Positions 1 to 7,104 of a stretch of DNA of 16,052 bases are shown piece by piece (the stretch's first letter is position 1; every line of letters begins with the position of its first letter). This stretch comes from Rhizobiaceae bacterium (GTDB taxonomy: Bacteria; Pseudomonadota; Alphaproteobacteria; Rhizobiales; Rhizobiaceae), in NCBI GenBank assembly GCA_004299545.1, contig SCRB01000687.1, positions 1 through 16,052 on the forward strand, read 5' to 3'. Both the position numbers and the translations under genes were made by a program. The notes beneath the pieces are model-generated. The model was not told the DNA's origin and made no database searches. It saw nothing but the letters and a program-made list of their open reading frames with translations.

Positions 1-130
1 GGTGATTCTGGTGGAAGGCAGTTGAGGACGCCAATTACCTGTTTTCGAGCGGACTGGGCGGCCGAATTGCACCGATTCCGCCTGCCTATTCCGCATTTCT
101 CCACTCCGAATGAGCGAAATTGGCGTAATC
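1..130. other. Unassigned left flank
   Basis: I recognise no gene here. In one plus frame a stop at 23-25 could end a gene entering from the left (last residues VILVEGS), but seven codons prove nothing. On the minus strand an ATG at 96-94 opens a frame that stays open for 32 codons to the window edge, with GGAG-type sequence just upstream of it. Its translation (starting MRNRQAESVQF) matches no family I know, so it is not called as a gene. Confidence 0.3.
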
Positions 131-159
131 TTGTTGCGTCGCAACAATTCGGTGATACT
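131..159 (+). promoter_or_regulatory. Candidate phaZ promoter with overlapping 17-bp palindrome
   Basis: A perfect inverted repeat TTGTTGCG-T-CGCAACAA occupies 131-147. Its left arm contains a plausible -35 (TTGTTG, 131-136), followed after exactly 17 bases by a plausible -10 (GATACT, 154-159), about 64 bp before the phaZ ATG. A repressor bound to the palindrome would cover the -35. The core TGC-N3-GCA resembles the TGC/GCA-rich sites that I recall for PhaR, the PHB-responsive repressor; that assignment is inference. The symmetry is seen directly, the promoter is a pattern match. Confidence 0.5.
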
Positions 160-222
160 TTTTGCCGCATAACGAATTGAGGATAGGCCCGCTCGCGCGC
201 GGACGGGGCTGCGAGAGGCCGG

Positions 223-1500
223 ATGTTCTATCAGCTTTACGAGTTCAATCATGCCGCGCTGCAACCTTTCCGGGCGGCGGCCGAGGCGGTGAAGCTCCTC
301 TATACCAGTCCCGTCAACCCTTTCTCGCAAACCGCTGCCGGACGCTCGATCGCGGCGGCGGCTGAACTCTTCGAGCGAACGACCCGCCGTTACGCAAAGC
401 CGTCCTTCAACCTCACCAGCACGGTCGTCGACTGGAAGAAGGTGGACGTGCGGGAGAAGACCGTCTGGTCGCGGCCTTTCTGCAATCTGATCCATTTCGA
501 GCGGGCCGTCGCCAGCCGGCGCAAGGCGGACCCGAAGCTTCTGATCGTAGCGCCCATGTCCGGCCATTACGCGACACTGCTGCGCGGCACGGTCGAAGCG
601 ATGCTGCCTTATGCCGAGGTCTACATCACCGATTGGGTGGATGCCCGAATGGTGCCGCTGGCCGAGGGGACTTTCGATCTCGACGATTATATCGACTACG
701 TCATCGAAATGCTGCACTTCCTCGGACCCGACGCAAACGTCATGGCGGTGTGCCAGCCGGCCGTTCCGGTATTGGCGGCGGCTGCCCTGATGGAGGCGCG
801 TGGGGACAGCCATGCGCCGGCGACGATGACGCTGATGGGCGGGCCGATCGACACCAGGCGGCACCCGACCGCCGTCAACCGATTGGCCGTCGAGAAAGGT
901 CTCGGCTGGTTCCGCGACAACGCCATCATGCAGGTGCCGTGGCCGGCGCCCGGCTTCATGCGCGACGTCTATCCGGGCTTCCTTCAACTTTCCGGCTTCA
1001 TGAGCATGAATCTCGACCGGCACATCATCGCCCACAAGGATTTCTTCATGCACCTCGTCAGGCATGATGGCGACGATGCGGAGAAACATCGTGCGTTCTA
1101 TGACGAATATCTCGCGGTGATGGATCTGACGGCGGAGTTCTATCTGCAGACGGTCGAGACCGTCTTCATCCGCCACGCGCTGCCGAAAGGCGAGATGACC
1201 CATCGCTCGGAGCCCATCGATTTGAAGGCGATCCGCAATGTCGCGCTGATGACCGTCGAGGGAGAGAACGACGATATTTCCGGCGTCGGCCAGACGCGCG
1301 CGGCGCAGGATCTGTGCGTCAACATCCCGCGCGATATGCGGGTTCACTATCTTCAGGCCTCCGTCGGCCATTACGGCGTTTTCAACGGTTCGCGCTTTCG
1401 GGCGGAAATCGTGCCGCGCATCGTCGATTTCATCACCAGCTACGGCCGCGCCGGGCGCCCCGTTGCGAAACCACGGGTGCGGACGGCAGCCGCGAAATAA
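223..1500 (+). CDS. phaZ: Intracellular poly(3-hydroxybutyrate) depolymerase
   Basis: This 425-residue protein is a cytoplasmic PHB depolymerase of the PhaZ1 type, which degrades native storage granules to 3-hydroxybutyrate oligomers or monomers. It has an alpha/beta-hydrolase fold without a signal peptide. The family uses a Cys nucleophile: Cys177 in AVCQPAVP, Asp350 in GENDD and His383 in VGHYGVF match the Cys-Asp-His triad in order and spacing (Asp to His 33 residues, as I recall for the Ralstonia enzyme). The length fits the family (about 400-430). The start is the ATG with GAGAGG four to five bases upstream. It is a single gene with its own promoter region and converges on the unknown minus-strand gene with only 19 bases between them. 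Its link to the neighbouring catabolic genes may be purely positional. Confidence 0.95.
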   Translation: MFYQLYEFNHAALQPFRAAAEAVKLLYTSPVNPFSQTAAGRSIAAAAELFERTTRRYAKPSFNLTSTVVDWKKVDVREKTVWSRPFCNLIHFERAVASRRKADPKLLIVAPMSGHYATLLRGTVEAMLPYAEVYITDWVDARMVPLAEGTFDLDDYIDYVIEMLHFLGPDANVMAVCQPAVPVLAAAALMEARGDSHAPATMTLMGGPIDTRRHPTAVNRLAVEKGLGWFRDNAIMQVPWPAPGFMRDVYPGFLQLSGFMSMNLDRHIIAHKDFFMHLVRHDGDDAEKHRAFYDEYLAVMDLTAEFYLQTVETVFIRHALPKGEMTHRSEPIDLKAIRNVALMTVEGENDDISGVGQTRAAQDLCVNIPRDMRVHYLQASVGHYGVFNGSRFRAEIVPRIVDFITSYGRAGRPVAKPRVRTAAAK

Positions 1501-1511
1501 AGTCGCTGGAA

Positions 1512-1528
1512 GCCGGAATCTATCCGGC
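1512..1528. terminator. Weak hairpin between convergent genes
   Basis: GCCGGA (1512-1517) and TCCGGC (1523-1528) form a 6-bp perfect stem with a 5-base loop, 11 bases after the phaZ stop and overlapping the stop codon of the opposite gene. There is no T-run on either side, so this is at best a weak bidirectional terminator and may be chance. Confidence 0.2.
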
Positions 1529-2716
1529 CAACGCCTGTCCCACCCAATCCAGCCGGCCTGCCGGCACCAGCCCGTAATTGTAGAAGTTAAGGCCATCCAC
1601 TGGGGCTCGGAGCGCGGGCGCGACCTTCGCCACCAAAGTCTTGGCGCTCATCATTTCCGGGAAGAAGAGCCTGTAGCCGATAGCGAGGAATTTATCCGGT
1701 CCGAGCGCGCCGCGCCCGAATGCAGCAAGGGCCTCGACCGCCTCCGCATCCATGTCGTAAGCGCACAGGATCGCCCCGTCGCAAATCTTACCGATGGAGG
1801 CGAGGTCGGTACCCCCGAGCCAGCCCTCCTTCAGATCGATCACCACGACATCCGTGTCCGGGTTCGCCGCCTCGCGCAATTCGGCGATGAGGCTCGTCAC
1901 CGGCTCGAAACGCCAGGCGACATAGGCATGAAGGTCCGGCCAGGGTGCGAAGGTCGCGATGCCGCGCGCCGGAAAATCGGGAAAACGCGGCTCGGGTGTC
2001 GTGCGTTCGCAAGCCTCGACGATCCAACCGCGGACCAGCCGGCGCGCCGCCTCGCCGTCGATGCCGGCTTGTGCCGCCCGCTCGAGGCAGGCCGGGCAGA
2101 AGCAGAGCGACAGCAGGAAATCGTCTTCCGGCTGGAGGCAGACGCCGTCCTTCTCATGATGATATTCGTGAGCGAACCCCATGAAGCACGGGCTTTCCAG
2201 TTCGATCCTGTCGGGCTTGTAGGTGTGGCTGATGTCTCCCACGAGCGCACGGACATAGGCGCGTGCGTCCGGATGCGACGGGCAAAGATTGTAGTAATTC
2301 GGATCGCCGAAGGCGTTGCGGGTGACGATTTCGGGATGGAGCATGCCGAGGCGCGTGTTGTGCAGGCATACCGTCCAGCAGGAAACGCCCAGCCCGCCGC
2401 TGTCGCGCCTGCGGACAAGGTCCCGCAGCACGTCTCCGCCCTCGGCGATGACGCGGGCGAGCTTCGGCTGGATTGCGAGCCCTTCCCAGCGTGACGGCGT
2501 CGGCTGGAAATAGATGGTGCCGTCTTCAGGGAAATAGGCCTTGCGGCGCGGGCTGCGCGGCTGGAGGAAACGGCCGGCATGATAGGAGATCGCCAGGCTG
2601 ACCATGTTCAGCGCCGCGCGTTCCTTGATCTCGCGTTCGACGGTCTCGATACCGATATCCTGGATGTCCCAGGGATAAGTCCACATGGCAAGCTGCATGT
2701 CGGATATCGGCTTCAT
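1520..2716 (-). CDS. Uncharacterised protein, possible TIM-barrel hydrolase-like
   Basis: I do not recognise a named family. The 398-residue protein has no signal peptide or membrane segment. Visible features are an aromatic N-terminus (MWTYPWD, 11-17), a segment with ISYHAGRFLQPRSP (43-56), FGDPNYYNLCPSHPDAR (136-152), a strand-like IELESPCFMGF with HEYHHE (171-188), a cysteine pair CFCPAC (205-210), and late strands VVVIDLKEG (290-298), AILCAYDMD (315-323) and LNFYNYGL (376-383). The repeated strand/polar-end pattern with clustered His, Glu and Cys suggests a (beta/alpha)8 barrel such as glycoside-hydrolase-like proteins; this is inference. The ATG overlaps the preceding deacylase stop as ATGA (2713-2716), so it is translationally coupled and is the last gene of the deacylase operon. 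A longer open frame continues upstream to 3529, but that part lies antiparallel in phase shadow of the deacylase and is not used. Confidence 0.75.
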   Translation of the reverse strand: MKPISDMQLAMWTYPWDIQDIGIETVEREIKERAALNMVSLAISYHAGRFLQPRSPRRKAYFPEDGTIYFQPTPSRWEGLAIQPKLARVIAEGGDVLRDLVRRRDSGGLGVSCWTVCLHNTRLGMLHPEIVTRNAFGDPNYYNLCPSHPDARAYVRALVGDISHTYKPDRIELESPCFMGFAHEYHHEKDGVCLQPEDDFLLSLCFCPACLERAAQAGIDGEAARRLVRGWIVEACERTTPEPRFPDFPARGIATFAPWPDLHAYVAWRFEPVTSLIAELREAANPDTDVVVIDLKEGWLGGTDLASIGKICDGAILCAYDMDAEAVEALAAFGRGALGPDKFLAIGYRLFFPEMMSAKTLVAKVAPALRAPVDGLNFYNYGLVPAGRLDWVGQALAG

Positions 2717-4305
2717 GAAAGCATACGCCCCGGAAAGCGACCGGTTGGCTGCCCTTCCAGAAGCACCGGCTCGCCGGCGACGAAAACATAGCCGATGCCG
2801 GCGGCGAGCAGGGTTGGCTCGTCGAAAGTGGCGCAATCCTCGATGCCGTCGCCGAAGAGAACGAGGTCGGCGACCAGGCCTTCGCGGATGATCCCGCGAT
2901 CGGAAAGGCCGAAGCGCGCGGCCGGTGCCGATGTCATGCGCCTGACGGCGTCCTCGAGCGGAAGCCATCCCTCGCGCACCAGCCGGCCGGCAAGGCGCGG
3001 AAAGGTTCCGAAGCCGCGCGGATGCGGCCTCGTGCCGATGCGCGGCAGGCCATCGGAACAGGCGAGGTGCAGCCGATGCGTGCAGGCCGTCCTGAGGTCG
3101 GCCTCGTCGAGTTGGAAAAGGACGATCCCCGTTTGCCCGCCGTACTCTATGACGAGGCGGACGAGGAGGTCGAAGGGAGTGCTCTCTTCGATCGCCGCCG
3201 CGTCGGCGATCGACCGGCCTTCGAGATGCTTCAGTGCCGGTGCACCGATCGCCGAAAGCCGCACATTCTCCCAGCCGATGAGCGAGACTTTCGATTGCAG
3301 ATGCGGATCGCCGCTGCCGCTCTCGACCCACTGCCGGAGTGCCTCCCGGCTTTCCGGATCGGATAGCCTCTCGACCAGCGCGGCAGGGCCTCCGGCAAGC
3401 GCAGCCGGCGGCAGGAGCTGGAGGAGATAGGTGCTGCCGGCGGGATATGGATACATGTCGAAGGAGACGTCCAGGCCTTCGGTACGGGCCGCCTCGATCT
3501 TGCCGATCGCCTTCGGAACGTTGCCCCAATTGGGCCGGCCGGCCGATTGCAGGTGCGACAGGAGCCCGGCGGAACCGGATGCCTTGAGGATCGAAAGGAA
3601 CTCGTCGGTCGAAGCGAGAAGGCCGCCCTCATAGCTTCTTATATGGGCCGTCAGGAGCTTGCCGTGGTCGCGGACGGTTTCCGCAAGCGCCACTAGTTCC
3701 GCTTCGTCGGCATAGGCGCTCGGCGGATAGACGAGACCGAGCGACAGGCCGGCAGCCCCCTGTTCCAGTTGCCGGGCGAGAAGGGCCTGCATCTCTGCCC
3801 GCTCGTCCGCGGTGGCAGGCCGCTCCTCATAGCCCATGACGGCCAGCCTGAGGGCGGCATGGCCGACGAGGGAGACGACGTTGAGCGCCGCGCCGGTGCG
3901 GTCGAGCGCGGCCCGGTAGCCGGCGAAATCGTCGAAAATCTCCTCGTGCTCCGTCTTGCCGAGCAGCGCACCGAAATGCTCCGCCAGAAGGCCCCGCGAT
4001 CCGGAGCGCGCTGGATAAAGCGAAAAGCTGCAATTGCCGACTACCACGGTGGTCACGCCCTGCATGATTTTCTCCAGTCGTTGCGGCTCACGCAGCGTAA
4101 TCAGATCGTCATGGCAATGGGCGTCGATGAAACCGGGGGCCAGATAGCGGTCCTCCGCATCGATGGCGGTTGCGCCGTCGGCCGGCAAGCCGTTGCCGAC
4201 CGAGGCGATACGGCCGGCGGCGATACGCATGTCGGAACGAAACCACGGTGCGCCCGTGCCGTCGACGATCCGCGCGTTGCGGATAACGAACTCACCTGCC
4301 GTCAT
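2713..4305 (-). CDS. N-acyl-D-amino-acid deacylase (D-aminoacylase)
   Basis: This 530-residue enzyme belongs to the amidohydrolase superfamily and should hydrolyse N-acyl-D-amino acids to a carboxylate and a free D-amino acid in the cytoplasm. Zinc-site features are in family order: HxH at His63/His65 (DAHCHDD), bridging Cys92 in VVVGNCSFS (where dihydropyrimidinase-type relatives have carboxylated Lys), His221 in TAHIRSYE, His251 in LLSHLQSAG, and catalytic Asp418 in CSDGLPRIG. The N- and C-terminal segments form the small beta-sandwich domain (GRIASVG near 31-37; GLVADLVLF near 476-484). It is somewhat longer than the classical Alcaligenes enzyme (about 480). ATGA overlaps at both ends couple it to the desuccinylase-like gene upstream and the unknown gene downstream. 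The acyl and amino-acid specificity cannot be read from the sequence. Confidence 0.9.
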   Translation of the reverse strand: MTAGEFVIRNARIVDGTGAPWFRSDMRIAAGRIASVGNGLPADGATAIDAEDRYLAPGFIDAHCHDDLITLREPQRLEKIMQGVTTVVVGNCSFSLYPARSGSRGLLAEHFGALLGKTEHEEIFDDFAGYRAALDRTGAALNVVSLVGHAALRLAVMGYEERPATADERAEMQALLARQLEQGAAGLSLGLVYPPSAYADEAELVALAETVRDHGKLLTAHIRSYEGGLLASTDEFLSILKASGSAGLLSHLQSAGRPNWGNVPKAIGKIEAARTEGLDVSFDMYPYPAGSTYLLQLLPPAALAGGPAALVERLSDPESREALRQWVESGSGDPHLQSKVSLIGWENVRLSAIGAPALKHLEGRSIADAAAIEESTPFDLLVRLVIEYGGQTGIVLFQLDEADLRTACTHRLHLACSDGLPRIGTRPHPRGFGTFPRLAGRLVREGWLPLEDAVRRMTSAPAARFGLSDRGIIREGLVADLVLFGDGIEDCATFDEPTLLAAGIGYVFVAGEPVLLEGQPTGRFPGRMLS

Positions 4306-5312
4306 GTTTCAATGGGCTCCGCGACCTGGATGAGGCAATCGCCGGCTTCGCACATGGTGTGCAGTCGGCGGGAAAGGACGATGCCGGCCTCCGCGAAAGT
4401 GAGCGGTTCCTCGGCTGCATCGAGCCGTTCGAGGTCATGATACCAGCCGGCGAGCTGCCCGGCCGAAACGCGGTCGCCAGGGCCGGCGGCCGGCTCGAAC
4501 CAACCCCGCCTTGTGGCATAGATGCCCTGGCTGTGGCGGGAGAGCGACAGAAGCTGGATCGCCTTCTCTTGCGGCCGTCCGGCATTGAGGATCGGTTCGT
4601 CGGTGACGCCTGCCGCCTGGAGAAGATTGTCGATCGCCATCATGGTGTAGCGCATGCTTGCCGGCGTCACCGTCGCGCCGCCGCCGAATTCACCGCTAAG
4701 TCCGATCGCTCCGGATCGGCGCGCACCGCCCATCGAGGTTGGCGCGCCGGGACCGTTGTCGGCGATGAAGCCGTAGGGCATACCGAGGGTCTTCATCAAT
4801 GCTAGTGCGCGTGCGTGCCGCTTTTCATCCTGATCCCGTTCGATCAGCGCCGTCGGAAGATGCTCCATCGACGTTCCACCGGAATGGATGTCGAGGACGA
4901 TGTCGTGGCGGGGGAAAAGCTCGGCCTCGAGGAAATGCGCAAGCCGCTCCGTCGGCGAACCGTTGGGGCTGCCGGGGAAAGCGCGGTTGAGGTTGCCGCC
5001 GTCGAGCGGCGAACAGCGTTTGCCCGCCAGCACGGCGGGCGTGTTCGTCAATGGCAGGATGGTGACGCTGCCCTTGATCTTTTCCGGCTCGATCAGGCGG
5101 ATCAGGCGGGCGAGCGAAAGCTCGCCCTCATATTCGTCGCCATGGTTGCCCGCCATCAGCAGCACCGACGGCCCGGCGCCGTTCCGCACGCGGCAGACCG
5201 GCACCTTCACCTGGAAATAGGGCGACCGATCGATCGAGAAGGGTATGCCGAGATGGCCGAGCACCTTGCCGTCGCGATCGAAATCGAGCGTATGGACCAG
5301 ACCCGAATGCAT
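4302..5312 (-). CDS. Aspartoacylase/succinylglutamate desuccinylase family deacylase
   Basis: This 336-residue protein is a cytoplasmic M14-like zinc amide hydrolase. The family cleaves N-acyl groups from amino acids (N-acetylaspartate, N-succinylglutamate, N-acetyl-diaminobutyrate as in DoeB). Zinc ligands are visible: His57 and Glu60 in GNHGDE, and His143 in VLDIHSGG. The substrate arginine is in GGNLNRAFPG (Arg110) and the catalytic Glu208 is in SGEFGGG. The C-terminal 80 residues form the usual beta domain (GWFEPAAGPGDRVSAG). The ATG has AGGAGAAAGGG upstream. Its stop overlaps the D-aminoacylase start as ATGA, which implies the two deacylases are made together. Known relatives mostly act on L-amino acids, so its partner role beside a D-specific enzyme is notable. 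The substrate is unknown. Confidence 0.85.
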   Translation of the reverse strand: MHSGLVHTLDFDRDGKVLGHLGIPFSIDRSPYFQVKVPVCRVRNGAGPSVLLMAGNHGDEYEGELSLARLIRLIEPEKIKGSVTILPLTNTPAVLAGKRCSPLDGGNLNRAFPGSPNGSPTERLAHFLEAELFPRHDIVLDIHSGGTSMEHLPTALIERDQDEKRHARALALMKTLGMPYGFIADNGPGAPTSMGGARRSGAIGLSGEFGGGATVTPASMRYTMMAIDNLLQAAGVTDEPILNAGRPQEKAIQLLSLSRHSQGIYATRRGWFEPAAGPGDRVSAGQLAGWYHDLERLDAAEEPLTFAEAGIVLSRRLHTMCEAGDCLIQVAEPIET

Positions 5313-5342
5313 GAGCCGCCCTTTCTCCTGACGCTACTGATG

Positions 5343-5687
5343 CTAGATCGCGGCAACGGCCGTGATTTCTATCCTGAGGTCGGGGTCGGCCAACCGCGCC
5401 TCGACACAGGCGCGTGCAGGCGGATGCTGGCGGTCGATCCAGGCGTCATAGACGCTGTTCACCGCATCGAAATCGCCGATCTGAGACAGGAAGATGTTGA
5501 CCGCGACCAGCTTCGACTTGCTTGTCCCCGCCTCGGCCAACAGCGAATCGAGCTTGCCGAGGATATCGCGGGTCTGGGCCTCCACACCGCCCTTGCGGTC
5601 TTCGGCCACCTGTCCGGCGATATAGAGTAGCCCGCCATGGGCGACGGCCTGGGACATGCGGGGGCCGGAACGATAATAGTCTGTCAT
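5343..5687 (-). CDS. RidA family imine/enamine deaminase
   Basis: This 114-residue protein is a RidA/YjgF/UK114-family enzyme, normally a cytosolic homotrimer that hydrolyses 2-aminoacrylate-type enamines and imines released by PLP-dependent dehydratases. The family signature PPARACVEARLADPDLRIEI lies near the C-terminus, with the catalytic arginine at position 92. I chose the second in-frame ATG (5687): AAAGGA at 5700-5695 sits 7 bases from it, but only 1 base from the upstream ATG at 5693. The gene lies directly downstream of the DSD1-fold PLP enzyme, whose eliminated product would be a RidA substrate. A gap of 30 bases separates it from the desuccinylase-like gene, so the five minus-strand genes probably form one operon. 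It diverges from the archetypal RidA in its N-terminal part and could be a Rid2-type member. Confidence 0.88.
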   Translation of the reverse strand: MTDYYRSGPRMSQAVAHGGLLYIAGQVAEDRKGGVEAQTRDILGKLDSLLAEAGTSKSKLVAVNIFLSQIGDFDAVNSVYDAWIDRQHPPARACVEARLADPDLRIEITAVAAI

Positions 5688-5701
5688 TCTCATTTCCTTT
5701 C
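5688..5701 (-). promoter_or_regulatory. Ribosome binding site that decides the RidA start
   Basis: Read on the minus strand, AAAGGA (5700-5695) is followed by AATGAGA and then the ATG at 5687. The 7-base spacing favours this ATG over the one inside the spacer at 5693. Confidence 0.55.
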
Positions 5702-5734
5702 AGTGGTTACGTCGAGTGGCCGGCGCCAAAGCGG

Positions 5735-7054
5735 TCAGCCGAAAAAGGTGGGAAAGGCGTGCCGCACCCGCCCGTTGTCATCGACGCCGAAGATCACGCT
5801 GTATCTGTCGAGGCAGGTGCAGGGGTGCGAGATGCCGAATTCCAGCACGTCGCCGACCGCGAGATCGGCGTCATCCGGAACGGAAAGGAAAGCATGCTGG
5901 TCGTTCAGCTTCGTGACCTTGGGAAGAGCCTCGGGCAGGGGCAGTGCCTGCCCGTTGCGGTAAATGCCGACGACGATCGGCAGGCCCTGGTCGAAGGAAA
6001 CGTCGCGCATGCCCATGCCGCAGACCGCGAGGCCGGGCTCGGGGCGTGACAGCACTTCGGCCCATAGGCGCAGGGCCGGCCGGAAATTTGTCCTTGCGGA
6101 AACCGCTTCGCCGCCGAGCGTAAAGCCGTGTCGCCTGTCGAGCGCGTCCAGCCCGCGGTCGTAGATGCCGTGATCATGGAAGAAGATGGCGCCGCTGCGC
6201 AGCACCAGCGTTGCGTTGCCGTCGGCCTCTACCAAAGGCGAAAGCGCTTCCACGACCTTGTCGAAATAGACCGAGCCGCCCGCGGTGACGATAAGCGGCG
6301 CAGCCGGTCCGACACGCCGGCGCACGTGGATAAGAAGATCGCCGGTCATGGCAAGCAGGCCGCCGATCGCCTTGTCCGTTTCCTCAGGCGTGGCACGCGC
6401 CGCCGCGCCCTCATAGGCGGCAACACCGGCGAGTTTGAGACGGCCATCGGCGCGAAGGACCGCATCGATGATCGCATCGGCCTGCTGAAGCGTCCGCGCA
6501 CCGGCGCGTCCCGCCCCCGCTTCAACGAGCACCGAGAGAGGCGGCAGCACCGGCGCCTTCCGCCATGCGGCGGCAAGAGCATCTGCCGCTTCCGCGGAAT
6601 CGACAAAGGCATAAAGCTCCGCCTTCGGGAACGCCGCGAGGAGCGCCGCAAGCCGCGCCGCGCCGCCATGGCCGCCGACTTCGTTGGCAAGGACGAGCCG
6701 GTTGAGGCCGGCCCTGAGCATCACGGCAGCCTGCCTGATGTCGGCGACGGTCGTTCCCCACGCTCCGGCCTCGACCAGCGCGCGCGCCAGATCGGGCGCC
6801 ATCGGCGTCTTGCCGTGCGGGGCCGCGGCGACGCCCTTCTCCCGCGCATAGCGCATGAAGAGATCGCGGTTGGCGAGGAAAGCCGCCTCGTCGAGGGTGA
6901 GGACCGGCAGCATCATCCTTCCATCGGCAGGATGCCAGCCAAGCGCCGCGATCGAATGGCTGTCGATCGCCGGCGTCCCCGGGGGGATGCCACGGATACG
7001 GTCGTCCAGAACGAAATTGCTGCTGGAGAGTGTGGCGGGTGCCTCTGTCGTCAT
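5735..7054 (-). CDS. DSD1-fold PLP enzyme (D-3-hydroxy-amino-acid dehydratase or aldolase)
   Basis: This 439-residue protein has a fold-type III (alanine-racemase-like) PLP barrel followed by a C-terminal beta domain. The family covers D-threonine aldolase, eukaryotic-type D-serine dehydratase and D-threo-3-hydroxyaspartate dehydratase, and is often annotated 'amino acid deaminase'. The Schiff-base lysine is Lys82 in APHGKTP. The metal pair typical of DSD1 is His410/Cys412 in GISHPCTC; a divalent metal there positions the 3-hydroxyl for elimination or retro-aldol cleavage. The sequence does not separate dehydratase from aldolase, but the adjacent RidA gene favours a dehydratase that releases an enamine. 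The ATG has GGAGG 11 bases upstream. It is the first gene of the minus-strand catabolic group and diverges from the amidohydrolase with 47 bases between starts, so its promoter may overlap the 5' part of that gene. Confidence 0.87.
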   Translation of the reverse strand: MTTEAPATLSSSNFVLDDRIRGIPPGTPAIDSHSIAALGWHPADGRMMLPVLTLDEAAFLANRDLFMRYAREKGVAAAPHGKTPMAPDLARALVEAGAWGTTVADIRQAAVMLRAGLNRLVLANEVGGHGGAARLAALLAAFPKAELYAFVDSAEAADALAAAWRKAPVLPPLSVLVEAGAGRAGARTLQQADAIIDAVLRADGRLKLAGVAAYEGAAARATPEETDKAIGGLLAMTGDLLIHVRRRVGPAAPLIVTAGGSVYFDKVVEALSPLVEADGNATLVLRSGAIFFHDHGIYDRGLDALDRRHGFTLGGEAVSARTNFRPALRLWAEVLSRPEPGLAVCGMGMRDVSFDQGLPIVVGIYRNGQALPLPEALPKVTKLNDQHAFLSVPDDADLAVGDVLEFGISHPCTCLDRYSVIFGVDDNGRVRHAFPTFFG

Positions 7055-7090
7055 CTCGTGCTACGCCTCCGGGCAAACACCAATCTGGAT

Positions 7091-7104
7091 GGGAGATCGC
7101 TTTG
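7091..7104 (+). promoter_or_regulatory. Ribosome binding site supporting a TTG start
   Basis: GGGAG at 7091-7095 is followed by six bases and then TTG at 7102-7104. The in-frame ATG upstream (7030) has no comparable site and lies inside the divergent PLP-enzyme gene; a GTG at 7126 is too close to the HxH motif to be preferred. Confidence 0.5.

Noticed and set aside
1..96. Possible divergent gene start on the minus strand at 96
   Set aside because: Only 32 codons are visible and the translation matches nothing I know; a GGAG upstream is not enough to call it.
2717..3529. N-terminal extension making the unknown protein 669 residues long
   Set aside because: The added part is an Arg/Pro-rich off-frame shadow of the D-aminoacylase gene on the same strand; the ATGA start at 2716 explains the real protein.
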